Source: Candidatus Kuenenbacteria bacterium GW2011_GWA2_42_15 (lineage in GTDB: Bacteria; Patescibacteriota; Patescibacteriia; UBA2196; GWA2-42-15). From it: a stretch of DNA of 8,012 nt. The translations under genes and the position numbers were made by a program. Position 1 is the stretch's first letter; every line of letters starts with the position of its first letter. The notes beneath the pieces were generated by a model, which saw only the letters and a program-made list of their open reading frames with translations, searched no databases and was not told where the DNA came from. This document shows positions 1 through 6,008 of this stretch, one piece after another. The DNA lies in assembly GCA_000998185.1 (NCBI GenBank), contig LCCW01000029.1, positions 4,201-12,212 of the forward strand, written 5' to 3'.

Positions 1-30
1 TAAAAAAACACCCCGCGCCAACGGAGTATT
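1..30 (-). terminator. Rho-independent terminator of the methyltransferase gene
   Basis: Read on the minus strand, ACTCCG (27 to 22) pairs with CGGGGT (15 to 10) across the six-base loop TTGGCG, with one G-U wobble. The stem can extend through 28-30 into the start of the T tract. Seven T residues (8 to 2) follow the stem directly. It lies about 30 nt beyond the stop at 59, where a terminator for the minus-strand gene is expected. Nothing else was seen between 31 and 58. The transcription stop itself is inferred from structure. Confidence 0.75.
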
Positions 31-58
31 TTTTAGTTTTAATCTTGGTAGTGTGTTG

Positions 59-223
59 TTATTTGATCAGGAAAATATTATAACCGCTGGTTTGTTTGGA
101 TTTTTGTTTGTGCGCCATTTTGTCCAGCGCTCTGGCTAATTGATTAAAAAATTTAATTCGCCCCAAGGGACTCAAGTATGTCCAGGTTTCCAAAGGCCAT
201 CTGACATTTTGTATTTCCACTGA
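59..223 (-). pseudogene. Out-of-frame C-terminal part of the methyltransferase
   Basis: The -1 frame relative to the upstream methyltransferase frame gives 54 residues starting SVEIQNVRWPLETW and ending SGYNIFLIK, then TAA. This reads as the normal tail of this methyltransferase type (EKFF followed by SVEIQNVR..., then LSPLGRIKFFNQLARALDK). Joining the frames at the homopolymer restores a protein of about 204 residues, a usual size for a single-domain enzyme. One extra base in the T6 or A5 run (minus strand; plus positions 223-233) would repair the gene. An independent small gene starting at an ATG at 271 is unlikely, because its first 16 codons merely overlap the methyltransferase core. Sequencing error, a real mutation and programmed slippage cannot be told apart here. 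Confidence 0.7.
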
Positions 224-672
224 AAAAATTTTTCGCTTAAATGTTTGATTGAGTCTTCCGTGTAGCGCCAAAAATCACCATAATATCCGTTCTGGGCGTG
301 ATAGCGATAAAGAAAAGGCACATAAATAAAACAATAGCCGCCTTTTTTTAGAACCCGATACATTTCTTCAAATGCTTTGAATGGATTTTTAATATGTTCC
401 AAGACAGCGATGCAGATGATTGCGTCTATAGATTCATTTTCTAGCGGCAGATTATGAATGTCACCGATTATGTCTGGGTTGTAATCAGGGACTGGATCCA
501 AAATTTGATAATTTACTTTATTTAGATATTCTCTGATCCACGCTCGATTGGGGTTATAGCGATTACCCTTATTTTTCAAGATGCGCAAACCCCCGCCAAT
601 ATCAACAATCTCCTTTTTATTTTCAAAAACTTGTTTTATTTTTTGGTTAAAAAAATCATCCCAAGGCGTCAT
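172..672 (-). CDS. Class I SAM-dependent methyltransferase, frame broken near its C-terminus
   Basis: This is a 166-codon frame for a Rossmann-fold methyltransferase (Methyltransf_11-like). Visible features are the SAM-binding motif I VDIGGG (residues 23-28), the acidic stretch GDIHNLP (70-76), the segment IICIAVLEHIKNP (85-97) typical of motif II, the post-motif GG (111-112), and GDFWRYTED (132-140), which is common in methyltransferases of glycan clusters. The ATG at 672 is the first possible in-frame ATG after an upstream in-frame TGA, and no Shine-Dalgarno precedes it. After about residue 150 the frame runs into unrelated sequence (QWKYKMSDG...) and stops at a TGA. The expected C-terminus is in the -1 frame (see 59-223). 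The substrate is unknown; a sugar or polyprenyl-linked glycan is plausible from context. It is transcribed divergently from the glycosyltransferase operon. Confidence 0.85.
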   Translation of the reverse strand: MTPWDDFFNQKIKQVFENKKEIVDIGGGLRILKNKGNRYNPNRAWIREYLNKVNYQILDPVPDYNPDIIGDIHNLPLENESIDAIICIAVLEHIKNPFKAFEEMYRVLKKGGYCFIYVPFLYRYHAQNGYYGDFWRYTEDSIKHLSEKFFQWKYKMSDGLWKPGHT

Positions 673-748
673 ATCATTATAATTGATTATTATTTTTAAT
701 CATAATTTTTACTGAATAGCGCCAAATAGCTTGTGGCGTATGATTGGT

Positions 749-777
749 TTGTCTCTTAGCCAGATTTAAGATACAAT
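749..777 (+). promoter_or_regulatory. Candidate sigma70-type promoter for the glycan operon
   Basis: A TTGTCT hexamer (749-754, 4/6 to TTGACA) is followed after 17 bp by TACAAT (772-777, 5/6 to TATAAT). Transcription would start near 784, about 50 nt before the first ATG at 835. Spacing and position suit the operon, but the call rests only on motif similarity. Confidence 0.45.
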
Positions 778-805
778 ATAAGTAATAGTTTCTACCCCTT
801 AAGTT

Positions 806-811
806 TATAAT
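806..811 (+). promoter_or_regulatory. Alternative -10 box close to the first operon gene
   Basis: A perfect TATAAT lies 23 bp before the ATG at 835, but no convincing -35 hexamer lies 16-18 bp upstream (TAATAG at 783 is the best). If used, it would give a leader of roughly 15-20 nt, consistent with the lack of a Shine-Dalgarno sequence. In AT-rich DNA it may be chance. Confidence 0.25.
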
Positions 812-834
812 TTTCCTCGCAATTAAGCAAATTT

Positions 835-1923
835 ATGTATCTTTTGATGATCACCAGAAAAGTGGATAAACAAGACAGCCGGGCCAGCTTTGTCTTTGAT
901 TGGCTTTTTGTCTTGGCTAAAAATTTAGAAAAATTAGTTGTTATCTGTCAGGAAAAAGGCGATACCCGAGGTTTGCCGGCCAATGTGGAGATTTACTCTT
1001 TGGGTAAAGAATTGGGTCGCTCAAAAATCAGGCAATTTTTTTTAGCTCAAAAATTTTTGTTTAGACTAGTAAAAAAATGCGCTGGTGTTTTCGCGCACCA
1101 GATGCCGATTTACTCAATCCTGCTCGGTCCCTGGTGCCGGATATTTCACAAAAAATTGATTCAATGGTACACCCACAGCTCGGTTGACTGGCGCTTGCGT
1201 CTGGCAAATTTTTTTATTGATGAATACGCTACCGCTTCCAAAAACAGTTTTCGTTTAAAAACCAAAAAAACGGTTCATGTTCTCGGCCATGGTATAAATG
1301 TCAGTCGCTTCGCTCCAACCGCCAATATTATCTCCCGCAGGGAGACAAATTCTCTTCCTACGGGAGATCACCCGAAGAGAGACAAATTCCAAATTTTAAC
1401 CGTCGGCCGGATTTCCCCAAGTAAGGATTATGAATCAATGATTAAGGCCGTTTATGAGTTAAAAGAGCGAGGATTTAATAATATTAAATTAACTATCGTT
1501 GGCGCGCCGGTTGAAGCCCCGGGCTTGTCGTATCTTGCCAGTTTGCAAGCTATAACAGAAAAGATGAATTTACAAAAACAAGTGGAGTTTATTGGCGGTA
1601 TCCCTAATGACCAAACCGTTCCTTATTTGCAAAATGCCGATTTATTTATAAATTTGAGCGATACCGGCAGTCTGGACAAGGCAGTGTTAGAAGCTATGTC
1701 TTGCGGGTGTTTGGTTTTAACTAGTAATGTTGCCTATCAAACTATTCTGCCGCCGGAGTTATTCATTGCCAAAGATAATCCTCAAGTTTTAGCGGGCAAA
1801 ATTAAAGAACTGATGCATTTAGTTGAAGATAAAAAAGACGAATTAAGAAAACAATTGCGGGAGGAAGTTGTCGCGCACCACAATTTGGGGGATTTTGTCG
1901 GGAAGATAGTAGGACTTTACTAA
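835..1923 (+). CDS. GT4-family glycosyltransferase
   Basis: This 362-residue GT-B fold enzyme should transfer a sugar from a nucleotide-sugar donor to a growing glycan at the cytoplasmic face. The N-terminal acceptor domain opens with MYLLMITRKVDKQDSRASFV, a typical start for this subgroup. The C-terminal donor domain contains VGRISPSKD (189-197), a VGAP loop (222-225) and GSLDKAVLEAMSCG (278-291). In that motif Glu287 is the second Glu of the usual E-x7-E pair, and the first position is Gly, as in other GSLDKAVLEAM-type enzymes. Between the domains, residues 166-185 are encoded by a palindromic/direct-repeat element (1330-1389) that looks inserted in frame. The ATG at 835 is chosen because it preserves the first beta strand; an ATG at 847 is possible. 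No Shine-Dalgarno precedes it. It is the first gene of the probable operon. Donor and acceptor are unknown. Confidence 0.9.
   Translation: MYLLMITRKVDKQDSRASFVFDWLFVLAKNLEKLVVICQEKGDTRGLPANVEIYSLGKELGRSKIRQFFLAQKFLFRLVKKCAGVFAHQMPIYSILLGPWCRIFHKKLIQWYTHSSVDWRLRLANFFIDEYATASKNSFRLKTKKTVHVLGHGINVSRFAPTANIISRRETNSLPTGDHPKRDKFQILTVGRISPSKDYESMIKAVYELKERGFNNIKLTIVGAPVEAPGLSYLASLQAITEKMNLQKQVEFIGGIPNDQTVPYLQNADLFINLSDTGSLDKAVLEAMSCGCLVLTSNVAYQTILPPELFIAKDNPQVLAGKIKELMHLVEDKKDELRKQLREEVVAHHNLGDFVGKIVGLY
1330..1389 (+). repeat. Palindromic/direct-repeat element inside the GT4 gene
   Basis: ATCTCCCG (1330-1337) and CGGGAGAT (1361-1368) form a perfect 8-bp inverted repeat. The stem continues after a C-A mismatch with 1339-1345 against 1353-1359 (seven pairs, one G-U), closing a 7-base loop (1346-1352). 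Separately, 1330-1352 recurs as a direct copy at 1367-1389 with 20 of 23 bases identical, including the exact 11-mer GAGACAAATTC (1342 and 1379). The element keeps the reading frame and encodes about 20 polar residues in the linker between the two Rossmann domains, ahead of KFQILTVGR. No other copy was found in the window. Confidence 0.75.
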
Positions 1924-1946
1924 TTTAAAATTTTTCAATCAGGCCC

Positions 1947-1974
1947 ATAATACATAATACTTTATACATTATAC
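1947..1974 (+). repeat. Four-unit 7-bp tandem repeat in the spacer before rfbD
   Basis: Consecutive heptamers are ATAATAC at 1947 and 1954, TTTATAC at 1961 and ATTATAC at 1968 (consensus WTWATAC). They fill half of the 57-nt gap between the first GT4 gene and rfbD and end 6 nt before the rfbD ATG. The TATAC/TATAAT-like content could also serve as a weak -10 box, which is not demonstrated. Confidence 0.7.
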
Positions 1975-1980
1975 TTGTTT

Positions 1981-2847
1981 ATGACCATCGCCCTAATTGG
2001 TTCCGCTGGCCAACTCGGTACTGATTTTAGAAAAGTCATCCCCGGCGAATTATTAACAAATTTAAATTATCCTGCTTTTGATTTAACGAAAAAAGAGCTT
2101 ATCCGCAAGCAATTACTGGCGATCAAGCCGGATATTATTGTCAATACCGCCGCTTATAATCTGGTTGACCGCGCTGAAGAATTGCCACATGAAGCTATGG
2201 CTGTCAACTATCATGGGGTAAAAAATTTGGTGGATGTTTGTTTGGAATTGAATTGCGTTTTGGTACACTATAGTACGGATTATGTTTTTGGGCGAGACAA
2301 AGATCGCGAGACTCCCTATAACGAAGATGACGAACCCGGACCGGTCAATCAGTATGGCCAGTCAAAACTGTTGGGGGAAGGCGAAATTGTTTCTCGGCTG
2401 AAAAAATATTTTCTTATTCGCACCTCGGGGTTGTTCGGCGCGGCCGGTTCTCTTGGCAAAGGCGGCAATTTTATTGAGTCCATTATAAAAAGAGCCAGGG
2501 AGACCGGCGCATTGAAAGTCGTTAGCGATCAGTTTTTGACTCCGACTTACGCCCTTGATCTGGCCAAACAAACATGGGCGTTAATTCAGACCGAAAAATG
2601 TGGTCTTTATCATATCACTTCCGAGGGGCAGTGCAGTTGGTATGAATTCGCCCGTGAAGTCATGAAATATATTGACCCGAGCGTAGAAATTATTCCCGTG
2701 CCAAGCTCTGAATATCGTTTGTCCGCTCGCCGGCCAAGCTATTGCGTTTTGGAAAATAAAAAATTAAAATTACTCGGCTTGAATCAAATGCGGCCTTGGT
2801 CAAAAACTATCCCCGATTATCTCAAAGAGAGAAAATATATTATTTAA
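1981..2847 (+). CDS. rfbD: dTDP-4-dehydrorhamnose reductase (RfbD/RmlD)
   Basis: This 288-residue extended SDR should reduce dTDP-4-dehydro-L-rhamnose to dTDP-L-rhamnose with NAD(P)H, the last step of dTDP-rhamnose synthesis, in the cytoplasm. The nucleotide-binding GSAGQLG is at residues 7-13, NTAAYNLVDRAE at 55-66, STDYVFG at 98-104 and the catalytic YxxxK (YGQSK) at 125-129. The C-terminal substrate domain carries RPSYCVLEN (251-259), a conserved RmlD signature, and the length is normal. The ATG at 1981 gives the expected MTIALIGSAGQLG start; a TTG two codons upstream is less likely. No rfbA, rfbB or rfbC is in the window, so these would have to be elsewhere. It lies 57 nt after the GT4 gene and 11 nt before the next. 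Its presence suggests rhamnose in the glycan. Confidence 0.93.
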   Translation: MTIALIGSAGQLGTDFRKVIPGELLTNLNYPAFDLTKKELIRKQLLAIKPDIIVNTAAYNLVDRAEELPHEAMAVNYHGVKNLVDVCLELNCVLVHYSTDYVFGRDKDRETPYNEDDEPGPVNQYGQSKLLGEGEIVSRLKKYFLIRTSGLFGAAGSLGKGGNFIESIIKRARETGALKVVSDQFLTPTYALDLAKQTWALIQTEKCGLYHITSEGQCSWYEFAREVMKYIDPSVEIIPVPSSEYRLSARRPSYCVLENKKLKLLGLNQMRPWSKTIPDYLKERKYII

Positions 2848-2858
2848 TTTAATAAACC

Positions 2859-3809
2859 ATGTTGGCATATCTTGATAAAATCAAAAAGACAAATTTTTAT
2901 GCCGAAGCCCGCTACTGTTGGCGGGCAGTTTTCAAATATCGTCATCCCTGGTCTTATTTTATCAATCGTTTTTTTGTTTATAAAAAAATCGCGCGAATCA
3001 ATATCGCTCGCCTCGGCCTGCCGGAAACCGATGCTTATTCTTTTCATACCTTGTGCGGCCATAAACATGTTTTTATGCTGGCCTGGTCGCTCGCGAGCTG
3101 GCTTTATCAAACCAAGGTCTTGCCGGAGATTTATCTGCATGCCGACGGCAGTTTGACTAAAGATGACGAGCTTTTACTCCATCACATTTTTCCCCGTCTG
3201 CGCATTATTGACCCGGCAGAAGTTAAAGATAAAATTGTATCCGCGCTTGCCGATTATCCGCATATCCGCGCTTATCGGGATAATTATAAAAAACATCCAG
3301 TCTATCTGCCCAAGTTAATTGACCCATATTTTGTGAGTCACGCGCCTTACAAACTTTTTTTTGATGTTGATGTGCTATTTTTCGCTTATCCAAAAGAGGT
3401 CTTGGCAAACATCAGCGCCAAAATACCTTTTATGGCTGCCGGCAATGTGGATATGTTCTTGACCGAAGGTCTGGCCGGATTTAGATACGCCGATGGCGCC
3501 TGTCCTAAAGACGCGCCCGGTTTTGTCAATGGCGGCATCGTTGGCTATCCCGAAGAAGGCTTTAGCTTGTCAGCGCTGGATTATTTTTTTGAGCGCTGCG
3601 GACCAACTAGTCAGTATCGCCTGATCGAGCAGGCCGGTTACGCCTATATTCTGAATCGGAACAAAAATTTTCAAAAACTCGATCAGCGGCAGTATCATAT
3701 TAAAGGCGCCGTTGGAGAAAATACGGTAACCAAGCATTATACTGGCCCGCGTCGGGAAGAATTTTGGTCGGAAGGCGTTAAAATTTTGAAAAAGAGAATA
3801 TTTCAGTAA
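2859..3809 (+). CDS. Putative GT-A-fold glycosyltransferase of uncertain family
   Basis: This 316-residue protein is not confidently assigned to a named family. GT8-like features suggest a nucleotide-sugar-dependent glycosyltransferase: a strand followed by Asp-x-Asp in KLFFDVDVLFF (165-175, DVD at 169-171), where a metal would be bound; FVNGGIVGY (222-230), resembling the FN(A/G)G segment of GT8 enzymes; and KHYTGPRREEFW (292-303), where GT8 proteins carry a metal-binding His motif. The N-terminal half contains CGHKHVFMLAWSLASWL (66-82) and a beta-strand/acid segment IYLHADG (91-97). There is no signal peptide. The ATG at 2859 lies 11 nt after rfbD with no Shine-Dalgarno. The stop codon at 3807-3809 lies inside a 7-bp-periodic repeat. 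Its role in assembling the same glycan is inferred from position. Confidence 0.7.
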   Translation: MLAYLDKIKKTNFYAEARYCWRAVFKYRHPWSYFINRFFVYKKIARINIARLGLPETDAYSFHTLCGHKHVFMLAWSLASWLYQTKVLPEIYLHADGSLTKDDELLLHHIFPRLRIIDPAEVKDKIVSALADYPHIRAYRDNYKKHPVYLPKLIDPYFVSHAPYKLFFDVDVLFFAYPKEVLANISAKIPFMAAGNVDMFLTEGLAGFRYADGACPKDAPGFVNGGIVGYPEEGFSLSALDYFFERCGPTSQYRLIEQAGYAYILNRNKNFQKLDQRQYHIKGAVGENTVTKHYTGPRREEFWSEGVKILKKRIFQ

Positions 3810-3838
3810 CTTGTAACTCGCAATTAGTACTTAGCACA
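3804..3838 (+). repeat. Five-unit degenerate 7-bp repeat overlapping a stop codon
   Basis: Successive heptamers are CAGTAAC (3804), TTGTAAC (3811), TCGCAAT (3818), TAGTACT (3825) and TAGCACA (3832). Position 3 is always G, position 4 is T or C, position 5 is always A, and position 6 is A or C. The first unit contains the last sense codon and the TAA of the upstream gene. The rest of the spacer (3839-3876) is A/T-rich with no clear terminator. Confidence 0.6.
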
Positions 3839-3876
3839 AGGAAAAAATTTTTAATTCAAAATTTACTTCTTGATAT

Positions 3877-4638
3877 ATGTTAATGAAAAAACCCGCAAAC
3901 AATCATAAAGTAGTTTTCATTACCGGCTCAAGTTCCGGCATTGGTGAGCAAACCGCCTATTTGTTTGCCGCTCACGGCGACTCTTTGGTTTTGACTTATC
4001 ATCGTTACAAAGATGAGGGTGATGTAGTCGCGGCCAAATGTTCGTCCTTGGGCGCCAAAAATGTCTTACTGATTCACCTTGATTTAACGGACAATGAAAG
4101 CATCGTTAACGCCGTTAAATCAGCGATTGCCGAATACTCGTGCCTTGACATTCTCATCAATAATGCCGCTTTTTTGGCGCAGGCTATCCTGACCGAACAA
4201 AGTTTTGAAAACATCAGGCTGCAGATCAAAACTAATCTTGAAGGGCCGATAAAAATTACCAAAGAATGTTTGCCGTATATCCAAGAATCCATTATTAACA
4301 TTGGCAGCAACTTGAGCACCGTTGGCCAAAAACAATTTACCGTTTATTCCGCGACCAAATTTGGCATCAGGGGTCTTACCAAATCCTTGGCTTTAGAATT
4401 CCCCAATCTAAGGATTTTCACGGTCAATCCTTCTCTCACTGCCACTAAGATGGGACATTTTAAGGGCTTGCCGCCTGCCACCGTTGCCAAAGTCGTCTAT
4501 CGCGCCGCTCTTGGCGATTATCAAGAAAAGTCCGGAGCGGATATAAATGTGCGGGACTATCTCTACGGACCACAGCTTAAAAGATATTGGATATTTATCA
4601 GATGGTTAAAGCATCAATTATGGAAACTGAAATTTTGA
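3877..4638 (+). CDS. Classical short-chain dehydrogenase/reductase (SDR)
   Basis: This 253-residue NAD(P)-dependent oxidoreductase has the classical SDR layout: cofactor motif TGSSSGIG (16-23), DLT (69-71), NNAA (95-98), and a catalytic set of Asn120 (KTNLEG), Ser144 (NIGSNLS), Tyr157 and Lys161 (YSATK). The usual PG segment after the active site is NPSLTATKM (184-192). The C-terminus ends in an aromatic/basic tail (RYWIFIRWLKHQLWKLKF). The substrate is unknown; FabG-like motifs do not prove a role in fatty-acid synthesis, and in this cluster a sugar or lipid-linked intermediate is equally likely. Starts at 3877 or 3883 (both ATG) are possible, and neither has a Shine-Dalgarno. The gene ends in TGA and overlaps the next gene by 19 nt, suggesting translational coupling. 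Confidence 0.9.
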   Translation: MLMKKPANNHKVVFITGSSSGIGEQTAYLFAAHGDSLVLTYHRYKDEGDVVAAKCSSLGAKNVLLIHLDLTDNESIVNAVKSAIAEYSCLDILINNAAFLAQAILTEQSFENIRLQIKTNLEGPIKITKECLPYIQESIINIGSNLSTVGQKQFTVYSATKFGIRGLTKSLALEFPNLRIFTVNPSLTATKMGHFKGLPPATVAKVVYRAALGDYQEKSGADINVRDYLYGPQLKRYWIFIRWLKHQLWKLKF

Positions 4639-6008
4639 CTCAATCTCCGGCTGGAGAAAAAAATATTTATTACGATCAATCCGGCAACAGATCATTTAAC
4701 CTCGTTGATTTTGGTTTTAATGATAAAAAAATAAACGAGGAAGCGATTTACGATTTTTTATTGTATGGCGCGGTTTTGCCGCCTAATACCGTCAGGCAGG
4801 ATATTTATGCCATGTTTCCCGGCGAACAAATAACCGTTGATGAAGGGCAAATCACCCGCGACAATCAATTATACAAACAATTTTCGCAACGGCAGCCGCT
4901 GGATAAAGATTTGAATTATTTTGTGAATCAATTGGACGAGCTTTTGACTGGTTATTTCTCCGCGCAGAGAAAAATTCACAAAAAAATCGGTCTGTTTTTA
5001 TCCGGCGGAGTTGATTCCGGCATTCTGGCCAGCTATCTTCAGCCGGCAGATGTCTCCGTCAGCTGGGCCGGTTGGGGACCGACGACAACTGATTATCTTG
5101 CCGCCAAGACAATCGCTGAAAAATTTAATTTGAAAAATCATCTGGTTGTTTTTCCCGATTATGAAAAAGATGAACGGTTGTTTGTTAATTTAGTCGGCAG
5201 TCGCCAGGAACCTTTCAAACTGACCGCTCTGCCTTATTTTAGGATGGCCCAGCAGTTGCAAGAATTTGCGGGTGAAAAGGTTTTTTGTTTGACCGGTGAC
5301 AATGCGGATACTGCGGCTGGTTCTTTTGGCGAAGTGGTGCGCGCTTATAAATTATCGCGTGTTAATAAGACATTAAAATATTTTCCCTGGCGCTGGTTTT
5401 ACGACTGGCAAAGGAAATTATTCCTGCTAGCCACCGACAATCCGCTGGCTCTTTCAGCCTGGTTTCATTCCAACGGTATTTTCCCGGGGCCTTGGTTGAC
5501 ATTACCGCCAAAATATTTTTTAGCCAAGCGGGCGCTCGTTGAATCGCAGTTGGATAAAAAAATACATAACTTTAACGATTATGTCTTGATGGGCATGCTC
5601 TCAACAGGCGTTGTTCGCCAGATGAGCGGCATACGCAGCGTTATCTACAGGAAACTCGGCGCCGAGTTTGGTTTGCCGTATTGTGATCAACGAATTGTGG
5701 AAATGTTTCTGCAAGTATCGCCCAGCATCAGAAAATTGGACAATTTTGGTAAAATAATTCTTAAAAAATTGGCCGTAAAAAGAGCCGTGCCCCAAGCGAT
5801 AATTGTCAAAGGAAAAAAGGGAATCTCTTACGGCTATAAGGATTATCTCAAACAAAAAAGGCATTTACCGCTTTGGGATGAAATGGAGCGGCATCAACGG
5901 CTGAATGAATTCATCAATATTAAAATGATCCGCCAAAAGCACCAGGACAATTTTTTCGCTTTTGATGTTTTACGCAGCCTGCACTATTATCTATTAACTT
6001 TGAATTAA
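4620..6008 (+). CDS. Asparagine-synthase-like amidotransferase with truncated glutaminase domain
   Basis: The ATP-pyrophosphatase (asparagine synthase, PF00733-like) domain is clear. The PP-loop SGGVDS lies at residues 128-133 and LTGDNADTAAGSFG at 225-238, where AsnB usually has GDGADE. A C-terminal basic segment (KKLAVKRAVPQAIIVKGKKG) matches the AsnB helix ending in K-x-G. The region before it is only about 120 residues. It retains the end of a class II glutamine amidotransferase domain (YDFLLYGAVLPPNTV then IYAMFPGEQ) but has no N-terminal Cys; the first Cys of the protein is near residue 223. It probably cannot hydrolyse glutamine and may use free ammonia or another amine donor. The likely job is ATP-dependent amidation of a glycan precursor carboxylate rather than bulk asparagine synthesis (inference from cluster). 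The ATG at 4620 is preferred over ATG 4602 and TTG 4587; an in-frame stop at 4578 excludes a longer N-terminus. Confidence 0.85.
   Translation: METEILTQSPAGEKNIYYDQSGNRSFNLVDFGFNDKKINEEAIYDFLLYGAVLPPNTVRQDIYAMFPGEQITVDEGQITRDNQLYKQFSQRQPLDKDLNYFVNQLDELLTGYFSAQRKIHKKIGLFLSGGVDSGILASYLQPADVSVSWAGWGPTTTDYLAAKTIAEKFNLKNHLVVFPDYEKDERLFVNLVGSRQEPFKLTALPYFRMAQQLQEFAGEKVFCLTGDNADTAAGSFGEVVRAYKLSRVNKTLKYFPWRWFYDWQRKLFLLATDNPLALSAWFHSNGIFPGPWLTLPPKYFLAKRALVESQLDKKIHNFNDYVLMGMLSTGVVRQMSGIRSVIYRKLGAEFGLPYCDQRIVEMFLQVSPSIRKLDNFGKIILKKLAVKRAVPQAIIVKGKKGISYGYKDYLKQKRHLPLWDEMERHQRLNEFINIKMIRQKHQDNFFAFDVLRSLHYYLLTLN

Noticed and set aside
684..710. AT hairpin followed by T residues as a terminator
   Set aside because: The stem is only six pairs, almost all A-T, and no plus-strand gene ends upstream of it.
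1975..1980. TTG start for rfbD
   Set aside because: The ATG at 1981 begins exactly at the usual first beta strand of RmlD proteins, so the two extra residues are unnecessary.
2872..3156. Plus-strand open frame of 94 codons beside the GT-A gene
   Set aside because: It lies wholly inside the larger gene in another frame, has no domain signature, and its length is explained by the composition of the real gene.
4074..4335. Two minus-strand open frames opposite the SDR gene
   Set aside because: They are antisense to a well-supported SDR with intact catalytic motifs and show no start signal or recognisable protein.
4587..4619. TTG (4587) or ATG (4602) start for the amidotransferase-like gene
   Set aside because: They would enlarge the overlap with the SDR gene to 52 or 37 nt without adding recognisable domain sequence. 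ATG 4620 gives a smaller overlap, though 4602 is not excluded.
4636..4638. TGA read as an amino acid (code 25)
   Set aside because: The SDR is of normal length at this TGA and the next gene already overlaps it, so TGA acting as a stop is the simplest reading.
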